Shown: positions 13,812-29,554, counted from the first letter of the stretch. The stretch: DNA of 64,000 nucleotides from Tipula vernalis (GCA_958295665.1 OY282560.1:86404311-86468310); one strand, 5' to 3'. The notes: generated from the letters alone by a model not told the origin. Translations and numbers: made by a program.

Positions 13812-16800
13812 TCAACCATCGTAATCGGACCATTTTAGATTTTTCCCGCCCAAAAACTTGTGGTCTATAGCACAGTTGATATTCAATAAAATTGAATTTT
13901 CTAAGAAATGTTTAGAAATAATCGAGCAATCAAAATGAAAATTGTCACAGCAATTACAGGTCCCGAAACCTATTGATAGAGGTATCAACCATCGTAATCG
14001 GACCATTTTAGATTTTTCCCGCCCAAAAACTTGTGGGCTACTGCACAGTTGATTTTCAATAAAATTGAATTTTCTAAGAAATGTTTAGAAATAATCGAGC
14101 AATCAAAATGAAAATTGTCACAGCAATTACAGGCCCCGAAACCTATTGATAGAGGTATCAACCATCGTAATCGGACCATTTTAGATTTTTCCCGCCCAAA
14201 AACTTGTGGGCTATAGCACAGTTGATTTTCAATAAAATTGAATTTTCTAAGAAATGTTTAGAAATAATCGAGCAATCAAAATGAAAATTGTCACAGCAAT
14301 TACAGGTCCCGAAACCTATTGATAGAGGTATCAACCATCGTAATCGGACCATTTTAGATTTTTGCCGCCCAAAAACTTGTGGGCTATAGCACAGTTGATT
14401 TTCAATAAAATTGAATTTTCTAAGAAATGTTTAGAAATAATCGAACAATCAAAATGAAAATTGTCACAGCAATTACAGGTCCCGAAACCTATTGATAGAG
14501 GTATCAACCATCGTAATCTGACCATTTTAGATTTTTGCCGCCCAAAAACTTGTGGGCTATAGCACAGTTGATTTTCAATAAAATTGAATTTTCTAAGAAA
14601 TGTTTAGAAATAATCGAGCAATCAAAATGAAAATTGTCACAGCAATTACAGGTCCCGAAACCTATTGATAGAGGTATCAACCATCGTAATCGGACCATTT
14701 TAGATTTTTCCCGCCCAGAAACTTGTGGGCTACTGCACAGTTGATTTTCAATAAAATTGAATTTTCTAAGAAATGTTTAGAAATAATCGAGCAATCAAAA
14801 TGAAAATTGTCACAGCAATTACAGGTCCCGAAACCTATTGATAGAGGTATCAACCATCGTAATCGGACCATTTTAGATTTTTGCCGCCCAAAAACTTGTG
14901 AGCTATAGCACAGTTGATTTTCAATAAAATTGAATTTACTAAGAAATGTTTAGAAATAATCGAGCAATCAAAATGAAAATTGTCACAGCAATTACAGGTC
15001 CCGAAACCTATTGATAGAGGTATCAACCATCGTAATCGGACCATTTTAGATTTTTGCCGCCCAAAAACTTGTGGGCTATAGCACAGTTGATTTTCAATAA
15101 AATTGAATTTTCTAAGAAATGTTTAGAAATAATCGAGCAATCAAAATGAAAATTGTCACAGCAATTACAGGTCCCGAAACCTATTGATAGAGGTATCAAC
15201 CATCGTAATCGGACCATTTTAGATTTTTGCCGCCCAAAAACTTGTGGGCTATAGCACAGTTGATTTTCAATAAAATTGAATTTTCTAAGAAATGTTTAGA
15301 AATAATCGAGCAATCAAAATGAAAATTGTCACAGCAATTACAGGTCCCGAAACCTATTGATAGAGGTATCAACCATCGTAATCTGACCATTTTAGATTTT
15401 TCCCGCCCAAAAACTTGTGGGCTATAGCACAGTTGATTTTCAATAAAATTGAATTTTCTAAGAAATGTTTAGAAATAATCGAGCAATCAAAATGAAAATT
15501 GTCACACCAATTACAGGCCCCGAAACCTATTGATAGAGGTATCAACCATCGTAATCGGACCATTTTAGATTTTTCCCGCCCAAAAACTTGTGGTCTATAG
15601 CACAGTTGATATTCAATAAAATTGAATTTTCTAAGAAATGTTTAGAAATAATCGAGCAATCAAAATGAAAATTGTCACAGCAATTACATTCCCCGAAACC
15701 TATTGATAGAGGTATCAACCATCGTAATCGGACCATTTTAGATTTTTCCCGCCCAAAAACTTGTGGGCTATAGCACAGTTGATTTTCAATAAAATTGAAT
15801 TTTCTAAGAAATGTTTAGAAATAATCGAGCAATCAAAATGAAAATTGTCACAGCAATTACAGGTCCCGAAACCTATTGATAGAGGTATCAACCATCGTAA
15901 TCGGAGCATTTTAGATTTTTGCCGCCCAAAAACTTGTGGGCTATAGCACAGTTGATTTTCAATAAAATTGAATTTTCTAAGAAATGTTAAGAAATAATCG
16001 AGCAATCAAAATGAAAATTGGCACAGCAATTACAGGTCCCGAAACCTATTAATAGAGGTATCAACCATCGTAATCGGACCATTTTAGATTTTTGCCGCCC
16101 AAAAACTTGTGGGCTATAGCACAGTTGATTTTCAATAAAATTGAATTTTCTAAGAAATGTTTAGAAATAATCGAGCAATCAAAATGAAAATTGTCACAGC
16201 AATTACAGGCCCCGAAACCTATTGATAGAGGTATCAACCATCGTAATCGGACCATTTTAGATTTTTCCCGCCCAAAAACTTGTGGGCTATAGCACAGTTG
16301 ATTTTCAATAAAATTGAATTTTCTAAGAAATGTTTAGAAATAATCGAGCAATCAAAATGAAAATTGTCACAGCAATTACAGGTCCCGAAACCTATTGATA
16401 GAGGTATCAACCATCGTAATCGGACCATTTTAGATTTTTGCCGCCCAAAAACTTGTGAGCTATAGCACAGTTGATTTTCAATAAAATTGAATTTACTAAG
16501 AAATGTTTAGAAATAATCGAGCAATCAAAATGAAAATTGTCACAGCAATTACAGGTCCCGAAACCTATTGATAGAGGTATCAACCATCGTAATCGGACCA
16601 TTTTAGATTTTTGCCGCCCAAAAACTTGTGGGCTATAGCACAGTTGATTTTCAATAAAATTGAATTTTCTAAGAAATGTTTAGAAATAATCGAGCAATCA
16701 AAATGAAAATTGTCACAGCAATTACAGGTCCCGAAACCTATTGATAGAGGTATCAACCATCGTAATCGGACCATTTTAGATTTTTGCCGCCCAAAAACTT

Positions 16801-19001
16801 GTGGGCTATAGCACAGTTGATTTTCAATAAAATTGAATTTTCTAAGAAATGTTTAGAAATAATCGAGCAATCAAAATGAAAATTGTCACAGCAATTACAG
16901 GTCCCGAAACCTATTGATAGAGGTATCAACCATCGTAATCGGACCATTTTAGATTTTTGCCGCCCAAAAACTTGTGGGCTATAGCACAGTTGATTTTCAA
17001 TAAAATTGAATTTTCTAAGAAATGTTTAGAAATAATCGAGCAATCAAAATGAAAATTGTCACAGCAATTACAGGTCCCGAAACCTATTGATAGAGGTATC
17101 AACCATCGTAATCTGACCATTTTAGATTTTTGCCGCCCAAAAACTTGTGGGCTATAGCACAGTTGATTTTCAATAAAATTGAATTTTCTAAGAAATGTTT
17201 AGAAATAATCGAGCAATCAAAATGAAAATTGTCACAGCAATTACAGGCCCCGAAACCTATTGATAGAGGTATCAACCATCGTAATCGGACCATTTTAGAT
17301 TTTTCCCGCCCAAAAACTTGTGGGCTACTGCAAAGTTGATTTTCAATAAAATTGAATTTTCTAAGAAATGTTTAGAAATAATCGAGCAATCAAAATGAAA
17401 ATTGTCACAGCAATTACAGGTCCCGAAACCTATTGATAGAGGTATCAACCATCGTAATCGGACCATTTTAGATTTTTGCCGCCCAAAAACTTGTGGGCTA
17501 TAGCACAGTTGATTTTCAATAAAATTGAATTTTCTAAGAAATGTTTAGAAATAATCGAGCAATCAAAATGAAAATTGTCACAGCAATTACAGGTCCCGAA
17601 ACCTATTGATAGAGGTATCAACCATCGTAATCTGACCATTTTAGATTTTTGCCGCCCAAAAGCTTGTGGGCTATAGCACAGTTGATTTTCAATAAAATTG
17701 AATTTTCTAAGAAATGTTTAGAAATAATCGAGCAATCAAAATGAAAATTGTCACAGCAATTACAGGCCCCGAAACCTATTGATAGAGGTATCAACCATCG
17801 TAATCGGACCATTTTAGATTTTTGCCGCCCAAAAACTTGTGGGCTACTGCAAAGTTGATTTTCAATAAAATTGAATTTTCTAAGAAATGTTTAGAAATAA
17901 TCGAGCAATCAAAATGAAAATTGTCACAGCAATTACAGGCCCCGAAACCTATTGATAGAGGTATCAACCATCGTAATCGGACCATTTTAGATTTTTGCCG
18001 CCCAAAAACTTGTGGGCTATAGCACAGTTGATTTTCAATAAAATTGAATTTTCTAAGAAATGTTTAGAAATAATCGAGCAATCAAAATGAAAATTGTCAC
18101 AGCAATTACAGGTCCCGAAACCTATTGATAGAGGTATCAACCATCGTAATCGGACCATTTTAGATTTTTGCCGCCCAAAAACTTGTGAGCTATAGCACAG
18201 TTGATTTTCAATAAAATTGAATTTACTAAGAAATGTTTAGAAATAATCGAGCAATCAAAATGAAAATTGTCACAGCAATTACAGGTCCCGAAACCTATTG
18301 ATAGAGGTATCAACCATCGTAATCGGACCATTTTAGATTTTTGCCGCCCAAAAACTTGTGGGCTATAACACAGTTGATTTTCAATAAAATTGAATTTTCT
18401 AAGAAATGTTTAGAAATAATCGAGCAATCAAAATGAAAATTGTCACAGCAATTACAGGTCCCGAAACCTATTGATAGAGGTATCAACCATCGTAATCGGA
18501 CCATTTTAGATTTTTGCCGCCCAAAAACTTGTGGGCTATAGCACAGTTGATTTTCAATAAAATTGAATTTTCTAAGAAATGTTTAGAAATAATCGAGCAA
18601 TCAAAATGAAAATTGTCACAGCAATTACAGGTCCCGAAACCTATTGATAGAGGTATCAACCATCGTAATCTGACCATTTTAGATTTTTGCCGCCCAAAAA
18701 CTTGTGGGCTATAGCACAGTTGATTTTCAATAAAATTGAATTTTCTAAGAAATGTTTAGAAATAATCGAGCAATCAAAATGAAAATTGTCACACCAATTA
18801 CAGGCCCCGAAACCTATTGATAGAGGTATCAACCATCGTAATCGGACCATTTTAGATTTTTCCCGCCCAAAAACTTGTGGGCTATAGCACAGTTGATATT
18901 CAATAAAATTGAATTTTCTAAGAAATGTTTAGAAATAATCGAGCAATCAAAATGAAAATTGTCACAGCAATTACAGGTCCCGAAACCTATTGATAGAGGT
19001 A

Positions 19002-20904
19002 TCAACCATCGTAATCGGACCATTTTAGATTTTTCCCGCCCAAAAACTTGTGGGCTACTGCACAGTTGATTTTCAATAAAATTGAATTTTCTAAGAAATG
19101 TTTAGAAATAATCGAGCAATCAAAATGAAAATTGTCACAGCAATTACAGGCCCCGAAACCTATTGATAGAGGTATCAACCATCGTAATCGGACCATTTTA
19201 GATTTTTCCCGCCCAAAAACTTGTGGGCTATAGCACAGTTGATTTTCAATAAAATTGAATTTTCTAAGAAATGTTTAGAAATAATCGAGCAATCAAAATG
19301 AAAATTGTCACAGCAATTACAGGTCCCGAAACCTATTGATAGAGGTATCAACCATCGTAATCGGACCATTTTAGATTTTTGCCGCCCAAAAACTTGTGGG
19401 CTATAGCACAGTTGATTTTCAATAAAATTGAATTTTCTAAGAAATGTTTAGAAATAATCGAGCAATCAAAATGAAAATTGTCACAGCAATTACAGGTCCC
19501 GAAACCTATTGATAGAGGTATCAACCATCGTAATCTGACCATTTTAGATTTTTGCCGCCCAAAAACTTGTGGGCTATAGCACAGTTGATTTTCAATAAAA
19601 TTGAATTTTCTAAGAAATGTTTAGAAATAATCGAGCAATCAAAATGAAAATTGTCACAGTAATTACAGGTCCCGAAACCTATTGATAGAGGTATCAACCA
19701 TCGTAATCGGACCATTTTAGATTTTTCCCGCCCAGAAACTTGTGGGCTACTGCACAGTTGATTTTCAATAATATTGAATTTACTAAGAAATGTTTAGAAA
19801 TATTCGAGCAATCAAAATGAAAATTGTCACAGCAATTACAGGCCTCGAAACCAATTGATAGAGGTATCAACCATCGTAATCGGACCATTTTAGATTTTTC
19901 CCGCCCAAAAACTTGTGGGCTATAGCACAGTTGATTTTCAATAAAATTGAATTTTCTAAGAAATGTTTAGAAATAATCGAGCATGCAAAATGAAAATTGT
20001 CACAGCAATTACAGGTCCCGAAACCTATTGATAGAGGTATCAACCATCGTAATCGGACCATTTTAGATTTTTGCCGCCCAAAAGCTTGTGAGCTATAGCA
20101 CAGTTGATTTTCAATAAAATTGAATTTTCTAAGAAATGTTTAGAAATAATCGAGCAATCAAAATGAAAATTGTCACAGCAATTACAGGTCCCGAAACCTA
20201 TTGATAGAGGTATCAACCATCGTAATCGGACCATTTTAGATTTTTGCCGCCCAAAAACTTGTGAGCTATAGCACAGTTGATTTTCAATAAAATTGAATTT
20301 ACTAAGAAATGTTTAGAAATAATCGAGCAATCAAAATGAAAATTGTCACAGCAATTACAGGTCCCGAAACCTATTGATAGAGATATCAACCATCGTAATC
20401 GGACCATTTTAGATTTTTGCCGCCCAAAAACTTGTGGGCTATAGCACAGTTGATTTTCAATAAAATTGAATTTTCTAAGAAATGTTTAGAAATAATCGAG
20501 CAATCAAAATGAAAATTGTCACAGCAATTACAGGCCCCGAAACCTATTGATAGAGGTATCAACCATCGTAATCGGACCATTTTAGATTTTTCCCGCCCAA
20601 AAACTTGTGGGCTATAGCACAGTTGATTTTCAATAAAATTGAATTTACTAAGAAATGTTTAGAAATATTCGAGCAATCAAAATGAAAATTGTCACAGCAA
20701 TTACAGGCCCCGAAACCTATTGATAGAGGTATCAACCATCGTAATCGGACCATTTTAGATTTTTCCCGCCCAAAAACTTGTGGGCTATAGCACAGTTGAT
20801 TTTCAATAAAATTGAATTTTCTAAGAAATGTTTAGAAATAATCGAGCAATCAAAATGAAAATTGTCACAGCAATTACAGGTCCCGAAACCTATTGATAGA
20901 GATA
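19002..20904. repeat. 20-mer (3460-bp) duplication, copy 1
   Basis: This run of 11 monomers carries private variants: GGCCTCGAAACCAATTG, GAGCATGCAAAATG, AAAGCTTGTGAGC and AAATATTCGAGC. It recurs in the same order exactly 3460 bp (20 x 173) downstream. Confidence 0.85.
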
Positions 20905-22461
20905 TCAACCATCGTAATCGGACCATTTTAGATTTTTGCCGCCCAAAAACTTGTGGGCTATAGCACAGTTGATTTTCAATAAAATTGAATTTTCTAAGAA
21001 ATGTTTAGAAATAATCGAGCAATCAAAATGAAAATTGTCACACCAATTACAGGTCCCGAAACCTATTGATAGAGGTATCAACCATCGTAATCGGACCATT
21101 TTAGATTTTTGCCGCCCAAAAACTTGTGGGCTATAGCACAGTTGATTTTCAATAAAATTGAATTTTCTAAGAAATGTTTAGAAATAATCGAGCAATCAAA
21201 ATGAAAATTGTCACAGCAATTACAGGCCCCGAAACCTATTGATAGAGGTATCAACCATCGTAATCGGACCATTTTAGATTTTTCCCGCCCAAAAACTTGT
21301 GGGCTATAGCACAGTTGATTTTCAATAAAATTGAATTTTCTAAGAAATGTTTAGAAATAATCGAGCAATCAAAATTAAAATTGTCACAGCAATTACAGGT
21401 CCCGAAACCTATTGATAGAGATATCAACCATCGTAATCGGACCATTTTAGATTTTTGCCGCCCAAAAACTTGTGGGCTATAGCACAGTTGATTTTCAATA
21501 AAATTGAATTTTCTAAGAAATGTTTAGAAATAATCGAGCAATCAAAATGAAAATTGTCACAGCAATTACAGGTCCCGAAACCTATTGATAGAGGTATCAA
21601 CCATCGTAATCGGACCATTTTAGATTTTTGCCGCCCAAAAACTTGTGAGCTATAGCACAGTTGATTTTCAATAAAATTGAATTTACAAAGAAATGTTTAG
21701 AAATAATCGAGCAATCAAAATGAAAATTGTCACAGCAATTACAGGTCCCGAAACCTATTGATAGAGATATCAACCATCGTAATCGGACCATTTTAGATTT
21801 TTGCCGCCCAAAAACTTGTGGGCTATAGCACAGTTGATTTTCAATAAAATTGAATTTTCTAAGAAATGTTTAGAAATAATCGAGCAATCAAAATGAAAAT
21901 TGTCACAGCAATTACAGGTCCCGAAACCTATTGATAGAGGTATCAACCATCGTAATCGGACCATTTTAGATTTTTGCCGCCCAAAAACTTGTGGGCTATA
22001 GCACAGTTGATTTTCAATAAAATTGAATTTTCTAAGAAATGTTTAGAAATAATCGAGCAATCAAAATTAAAATTGTCACAGCAATTACAGGTCCCGAAAC
22101 CTATTGATAGAGATATCAACCATCGTAATCGGACCATTTTAGATTTTTGCCGCCCAAAAACTTGTGGGCTATAGCACAGTTGATTTTCAATAAAATTGAA
22201 TTTTCTAAGAAATGTTTAGAAATAATCGAGCAATCAAAATGAAAATTGTCACACCAATTACAGGCCCCGAAACCTATTGATAGAGGTATCAACCATCGTA
22301 ATCGGACCATTTTAGATTTTTCCCGCCCAAAAACTTGTGGTCTATAGCACAGTTGATATTCAATAAAATTGAATTTTCTAAGAAATGTTTAGAAATAATC
22401 GAGCAATCAAAATGAAAATTGTCACAGCAATTACAGGTCCCGAAACCTATTGATAGAGGTA

Positions 22462-24364
22462 TCAACCATCGTAATCGGACCATTTTAGATTTTTCCCGCC
22501 CAAAAACTTGTGGGCTACTGCACAGTTGATTTTCAATAAAATTGAATTTTCTAAGAAATGTTTAGAAATAATCGAGCAATCAAAATGAAAATTGTCACAG
22601 CAATTACAGGCCCCGAAACCTATTGATAGAGGTATCAACCATCGTAATCGGACCATTTTAGATTTTTCCCGCCCAAAAACTTGTGGGCTATAGCACAGTT
22701 GATTTTCAATAAAATTGAATTTTCTAAGAAATGTTTAGAAATAATCGAGCAATCAAAATGAAAATTGTCACAGCAATTACAGGTCCCGAAACCTATTGAT
22801 AGAGGTATCAACCATCGTAATCGGACCATTTTAGATTTTTGCCGCCCAAAAACTTGTGGGCTATAGCACAGTTGATTTTCAATAAAATTGAATTTTCTAA
22901 GAAATGTTTAGAAATAATCGAGCAATCAAAATGAAAATTGTCACAGCAATTACAGGTCCCGAAACCTATTGATAGAGGTATCAACCATCGTAATCTGACC
23001 ATTTTAGATTTTTGCCGCCCAAAAACTTGTGGGCTATAGCACAGTTGATTTTCAATAAAATTGAATTTTCTAAGAAATGTTTAGAAATAATCGAGCAATC
23101 AAAATGAAAATTGTCACAGTAATTACAGGTCCCGAAACCTATTGATAGAGGTATCAACCATCGTAATCGGACCATTTTAGATTTTTCCCGCCCAGAAACT
23201 TGTGGGCTACTGCACAGTTGATTTTCAATAATATTGAATTTACTAAGAAATGTTTAGAAATATTCGAGCAATCAAAATGAAAATTGTCACAGCAATTACA
23301 GGCCTCGAAACCAATTGATAGAGGTATCAACCATCGTAATCGGACCATTTTAGATTTTTCCCGCCCAAAAACTTGTGGGCTATAGCACAGTTGATTTTCA
23401 ATAAAATTGAATTTTCTAAGAAATGTTTAGAAATAATCGAGCATGCAAAATGAAAATTGTCACAGCAATTACAGGTCCCGAAACCTATTGATAGAGGTAT
23501 CAACCATCGTAATCGGACCATTTTAGATTTTTGCCGCCCAAAAGCTTGTGAGCTATAGCACAGTTGATTTTCAATAAAATTGAATTTTCTAAGAAATGTT
23601 TAGAAATAATCGAGCAATCAAAATGAAAATTGTCACAGCAATTACAGGTCCCGAAACCTATTGATAGAGGTATCAACCATCGTAATCGGACCATTTTAGA
23701 TTTTTGCCGCCCAAAAACTTGTGAGCTATAGCACAGTTGATTTTCAATAAAATTGAATTTACTAAGAAATGTTTAGAAATAATCGAGCAATCAAAATGAA
23801 AATTGTCACAGCAATTACAGGTCCCGAAACCTATTGATAGAGATATCAACCATCGTAATCGGACCATTTTAGATTTTTGCCGCCCAAAAACTTGTGGGCT
23901 ATAGCACAGTTGATTTTCAATAAAATTGAATTTTCTAAGAAATGTTTAGAAATAATCGAGCAATCAAAATGAAAATTGTCACAGCAATTACAGGCCCCGA
24001 AACCTATTGATAGAGGTATCAACCATCGTAATCGGACCATTTTAGATTTTTCCCGTCCAAAAACTTGTGGGCTATAGCACAGTTGATTTTCAATAAAATT
24101 GAATTTACTAAGAAATGTTTAGAAATATTCGAGCAATCAAAATGAAAATTGTCACAGCAATTACAGGCCCCGAAACCTATTGATAGAGGTATCAACCATC
24201 GTAATCGGACCATTTTAGATTTTTCCCGCCCAAAAACTTGTGGGCTATAGCACAGTTGATTTTCAATAAAATTGAATTTTCTAAGAAATGTTTAGAAATA
24301 ATCGAGCAATCAAAATGAAAATTGTCACAGCAATTACAGGTCCCGAAACCTATTGATAGAGATA
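22462..24364. repeat. 20-mer (3460-bp) duplication, copy 2
   Basis: This is the second copy of the private-variant block at 19002-20904. The rare GGCCTCGAAACC and GAGCATGCAAAATG monomers reappear at about 23302 and 23441. It ends where the downstream monomer no longer carries the CACACCAATTAC variant. Confidence 0.85.
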
Positions 24365-24883
24365 TCAACCATCGTAATCGGACCATTTTAGATTTTTGCC
24401 GCCCAAAAACTTGTGGGCTATAGCACAGTTGATTTTCAATAAAATTGAATTTTCTAAGAAATGTTTAGAAATAATCGAGCAATCAAAATGAAAATTGTCA
24501 CAGCAATTACAGGTCCCGAAACCTATTGATAGAGGTATCAACCATCGTAATCGGACCATTTTAGATTTTTCCCGCCCAAAAACTTGTGAGCTATAGCACA
24601 GTTGATTTTCAATAAAATTGAATTTACTAAGAAATGTTTAGAAATAATCGAGCAATCAAAATGAAAATTGTCACAGCAATTACAGGTCCCGAAACATATT
24701 GATAGAGATATCAACCATCGTAATCGGACCATTTTAGATTTTTGCCGCCCAAAAACTTGTGGGCTATAGCACAGTTGATTTTCAATAAAATTGAATTTTC
24801 TAAGAAATGTTTAGAAATAATCGAGCAATCAAAATGAAAATTGTCACAGCAATTACAGGTCCCGAAACCTATTGATAGAGGTA

Positions 24884-26440
24884 TCAACCATCGTAATCGG
24901 ACCATTTTAGATTTTTGCCGCCCAAAAACTTGTGAGCTATAGCACAGTTGATTTTCAATAAAATTGAATTTACTAAGAAATGTTTAGAAATAATCGAGCA
25001 ATCAAAATGAAAATTGTCACAGCAATTACAGGCCCCGAAACCTATTGATAGAGGTATCAACCATCGTAATCGGACCATTTTAGATTTTTCCCGCCCAAAA
25101 ACTTGTGGGCTATAGCACAGTTGATTTTCAATAAAATTGAATTTTCTAAGAAATGTTTAGAAATAATCGAGCAATCAAAATTAAAATTGTCACAGCAATT
25201 ACAGGTCCCGAAACCTATTGATAGAGATATCAACCATCGTAATCGGACCATTTTAGATTTTTGCCGCCCAAAAACTTGTGGGCTATAGCACAGTTGATTT
25301 TCAATAAAATTGAATTTTCTAAGAAATGTTTAGAAATAATCGAGCAATCAAAATGAAAATTGTCACAGCAATTACAGGTCCCGAAACCTATTGATAGAGG
25401 TATCAACCATCGTAATCGGACCATTTTAGATTTTTGCCGCCCAAAAACTTGTGAGCTATAGCACAGTTGATTTTCAATAAAATTGAATTTACTAAGAAAT
25501 GTTTAGAAATAATCGAGCAATCAAAATGAAAATTGTCACAGCAATTACAGGCCCCGAAACCTATTGATAGAGGTATCAACCATCGTAATCGGACCATTTT
25601 AGATTTTTCCCGCCCAAAAACTTGTGGGCTATAGCACAGTTGATTTTCAATAAAATTGAATTTTCTAAGAAATGTTTAGAAATAATCGAGCAATCAAAAT
25701 TAAAATTGTCACAGCAATTACAGGTCCCGAAACCTATTGATAGAGATATCAACCATCGTAATCGGACCATTTTAGATTTTTGCCGCCCAAAAACTTGTGG
25801 GCTATAGCACAGTTGATTTTCAATAAAATTGAATTTTCTAAGAAATGTTTAGAAATAATCGAGCAATCAAAATGAAAATTGTCACAGCAATTACAGGTCC
25901 CGAAACCTATTGATAGAGGTATCAACCATCGTAATCGGACCATTTTAGATTTTTGCCGCCCAAAAACTTGTGAGCTATAGCACAGTTGATTTTCAATAAA
26001 ATTGAATTTACTAAGAAATGTTTAGAAATAATCGAGCAATCAAAATGAAAATTGTCACAGCAATTACAGGCCCCGAAACCTATTGATAGAGGTATCAACC
26101 ATCGTAATCGGACCATTTTAGATTTTTCCCGCCCAAAAACTTGTGGGCTATAGCACAGTTGATTTTCAATAAAATTGAATTTTCTAAGAAATGTTTAGAA
26201 ATAATCGAGCAATCAAAATTAAAATTGTCACAGCAATTACAGGTCCCGAAACCTATTGATAGAGATATCAACCATCGTAATCGGACCATTTTAGATTTTT
26301 GCCGCCCAAAAACTTGTGGGCTATAGCACAGTTGATTTTCAATAAAATTGAATTTTCTAAGAAATGTTTAGAAATAATCGAGCAATCAAAATGAAAATTG
26401 TCACAGCAATTACAGGTCCCGAAACCTATTGATAGAGGTA
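24884..26440. repeat. Independent 519-bp trimer, three copies
   Basis: Nine monomers form three identical trimers. Each trimer has one monomer with TTTACTAAG and GGCCCC, one with AAAATTAAAATTG and GAGATATC, and one near-consensus monomer. The variants differ from those of the trimer at 953-2855, so this is a separate local amplification. Confidence 0.85.
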
Positions 26441-28343
26441 TCAACCATCGTAATCGGACCATTTTAGATTTTTGCCGCCCAAAAACTTGTGAGCTATAGC
26501 ACAGTTGATTTTCAATAAAATTGAATTTACTAAGAAATGTTTAGAAATAATCGAGCAATCAAAATGAAAATTGTCACAGCAATTACAGGTCCCGAAACCT
26601 ATTGATAGAGATATCAACCATCGTAATCGGACCATTTTAGATTTTTGCCGCCCAAAAACTTGTGGGCTATAGCACAGTTGATTTTCAATAAAATTGAATT
26701 TTCTAAGAAATGTTTAGAAATAATCGAGCAATCAAAATGAAAATTGTCACAGCAATTACAGGTCCCGAAACCTATTGATAGAGGTATCAACCATCGTAAT
26801 CGGACCATTTTAGATTTTTGCCGCCCAAAAACTTGTGGGCTATAGCACAGTTGATTTTCAATAAAATTGAATTTTCTAAAAAATGTTTAGAAATAATCGA
26901 GCAATCAAAATGAAAATTGTCACAGCAATTACAGGCCCCGAAACCTATTGATAGAGGTATCAACCATCGTAATCGGACCATTTTAGATTTTTCCCGCCCA
27001 AAAACTTGTGGGCTATAGCACAGTTGATTTTCAATAAAATTGAATTTTCTAAGAAATGTTTAGAAATAATCGAGCAATCAAAATGAAAATTGTCACAGCA
27101 ATTACAGGCCCCGAAACCTATTGATAGAGGTATCAACCATCGTAATCGGACCATTTTAGATTTTTCCCGCCCAAAAACTTGTGGGCTATAGCACAGTTGA
27201 TTTTCAATAAAATTGAATTTACTAAGAAATGTTTAGAAATAATCGAGCAATCAAAATGAAAATTGTCACAGCAATTACAGGTCCCGAAACCTATTGATAG
27301 AGGTATCAACCATCGTAATCGGACCATTTTAGATTTTTGCCACCCAAAAACTTGTGGGCTATAGCACAGTTGATTTTCAATAAAATTGAATTTTCTAAGA
27401 AATGTTTAGAAATAATCGAGCAATCAAAATTAAAATTGTCACAGCAATTACAGGTCCCGAAACCTATTGATAGAGATATCAACCATCGTAATCGGACCAT
27501 TTTAGATTTTTGCCGCCCAAAAACTTGTGGGCTATAGCACAGTTGATTTTCAATAAAATTGAATTTTCTAAGAAATGTTTAGAAATAATCGAGCAATCAA
27601 AATGAAAATTGTCACAGCAATTACAGGCCCCGAAACCTATTGATAGAGGTATCAACCATCGTAATCGGACCATTTTAGATTTTTCCCGCCCAAAAACTTG
27701 TGGGCTATAGCACAGTTGATTTTCAATAAAATTGAATTTTCTAAGAAATGTTTAGAAATAATCGAGCAATCAAAATTAAAATTGTCACAGCAATTACAGG
27801 TCCCGAAACCTATTGATAGAGATATCAACCATCGTAATCGGACCATTTTAGATTTTTGCCGCCCAAAAACTTGTGGGCTATAGCACAGTTGATTTTCAAT
27901 AAAATTGAATTTTCTAAGAAATGTTTAGAAATAATCGAGCAATCAAAATGAAAATTGTCACAGCAATTACAGGTCCCGAAACCTATTGATAGAGGTATCA
28001 ACCATCGTAATCGGACCATTTTAGATTTTTGCCGCCCAAAAACTTGTGAGCTATAGCACAGTTGATTTTCAATAAAATTGAATTTACTAAGAAATGTTTA
28101 GAAATAATCGAGCAATCAAAATGAAAATTGTCACAGCAATTACAGGTCCCGAAACCTATTGATAGAGATATCAACCATCGTAATCGGACCATTTTAGATT
28201 TTTGCCGCCCAAAAACTTGTGGGCTATAGCACAGTTGATTTTCAATAAAATTGAATTTTCTAAGAAATGTTTAGAAATAATCGAGCAATCAAAATGAAAA
28301 TTGTCACAGCAATTACAGGTCCCGAAACCTATTGATAGAGGTA

Positions 28344-29554
28344 TCAACCATCGTAATCGGACCATTTTAGATTTTTGCCGCCCAAAAACTTGTGAGCTAT
28401 AGCACAGTTGATTTTCAATAAAATTGAATTTTCTAAGAAATGTTTAGAAATAATCGAGCAATCAAAATGAAAATTGTCACAGCAATTACAGGTCCCGAAA
28501 CCTATTGATAGAGATATCAACCATCGTAATCGGACCATTTTAGATTTTTGCCGCCCAAAAACTTGTGGGCTATAGCACAGTTGATTTTCAATAAAATTGA
28601 ATTTTCTAAGAAATGTTTAGAAATAATCGAGCAATCAAAATGAAAATTGTCACAGCAATTACAGGCCCCGAAACCTATTGATAGAGGTATCAACCATCGT
28701 AATCGGACCATTTTAGATTTTTCCCGCCCAAAAACTTGTGGGCTATAGCACAGTTGATTTTCAATAAAATTGAATTTTCTAAAAAATGTTTAGAAATAAT
28801 CGAGCAATCAAAATGAAAATTGTCACAGCAATTACAGACCCCGAAACCTATTGATAGAGGTATCAACCATCGTAATCGGACCATTTTAGATTTTTCCCGC
28901 CCAAAAACTTGTGGGCTATAGCACAGTTGATTTTCAATAAAATTGAATTTTCTAAGAAATGTTTAGAAATAATCGAGCAATCAAAATGAAAATTGTCACA
29001 GCAATTACAGGTCCCGAAACCTATTGATAGAGGTATCAACCATCGTAATCGGACCATTTTAGATTTTTGCCGCCCAAAAACTTGTGGGCTATAGCACAGT
29101 TGATTTTCAATAAAATTGAATTTTCTAAGAAATGTTTAGAAATAATCGAGCAATCAAAATGAAAATTGTCACAGCAATTACAGGTCCCGAAACCTATTGA
29201 TAGAGGTATCAACCATCGTAATCGGACCATTTTAGATTTTTCCCGCCCAAAAACTTGTGGGCTATAGCACAGTTGATTTTCAATAAAATTAAATTTTCTA
29301 AGAAAAGTTTAGAAATATTCGAGCAATCAAAATGAAAATTGTCACGGCAATTACATGTCCCGAAACCTATTGATAGAGGTATCAACCATCGTAATCGGAC
29401 CATTTTAGATTTTTCCCGCCCAAAAACTTGTGGGCTAAAGCACAGTTGATTTTCAATAAAATTGAATTTTCTAAGAAATGTTTAGAAATATTCGAGCAAT
29501 CAAAATGAAAATTGTCACAGCAATTACAGGTCCCGAAACCTATTGATAGAGGTA
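28344..29554. repeat. 7-mer (1211-bp) tandem duplication, copy 1
   Basis: Seven monomers carry rare variants: ACAGACCCCG, TAAAAAATG, GTCACGGCAATTACATG and GGCTAAAGCAC. They are directly followed by a second copy. Confidence 0.88.
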
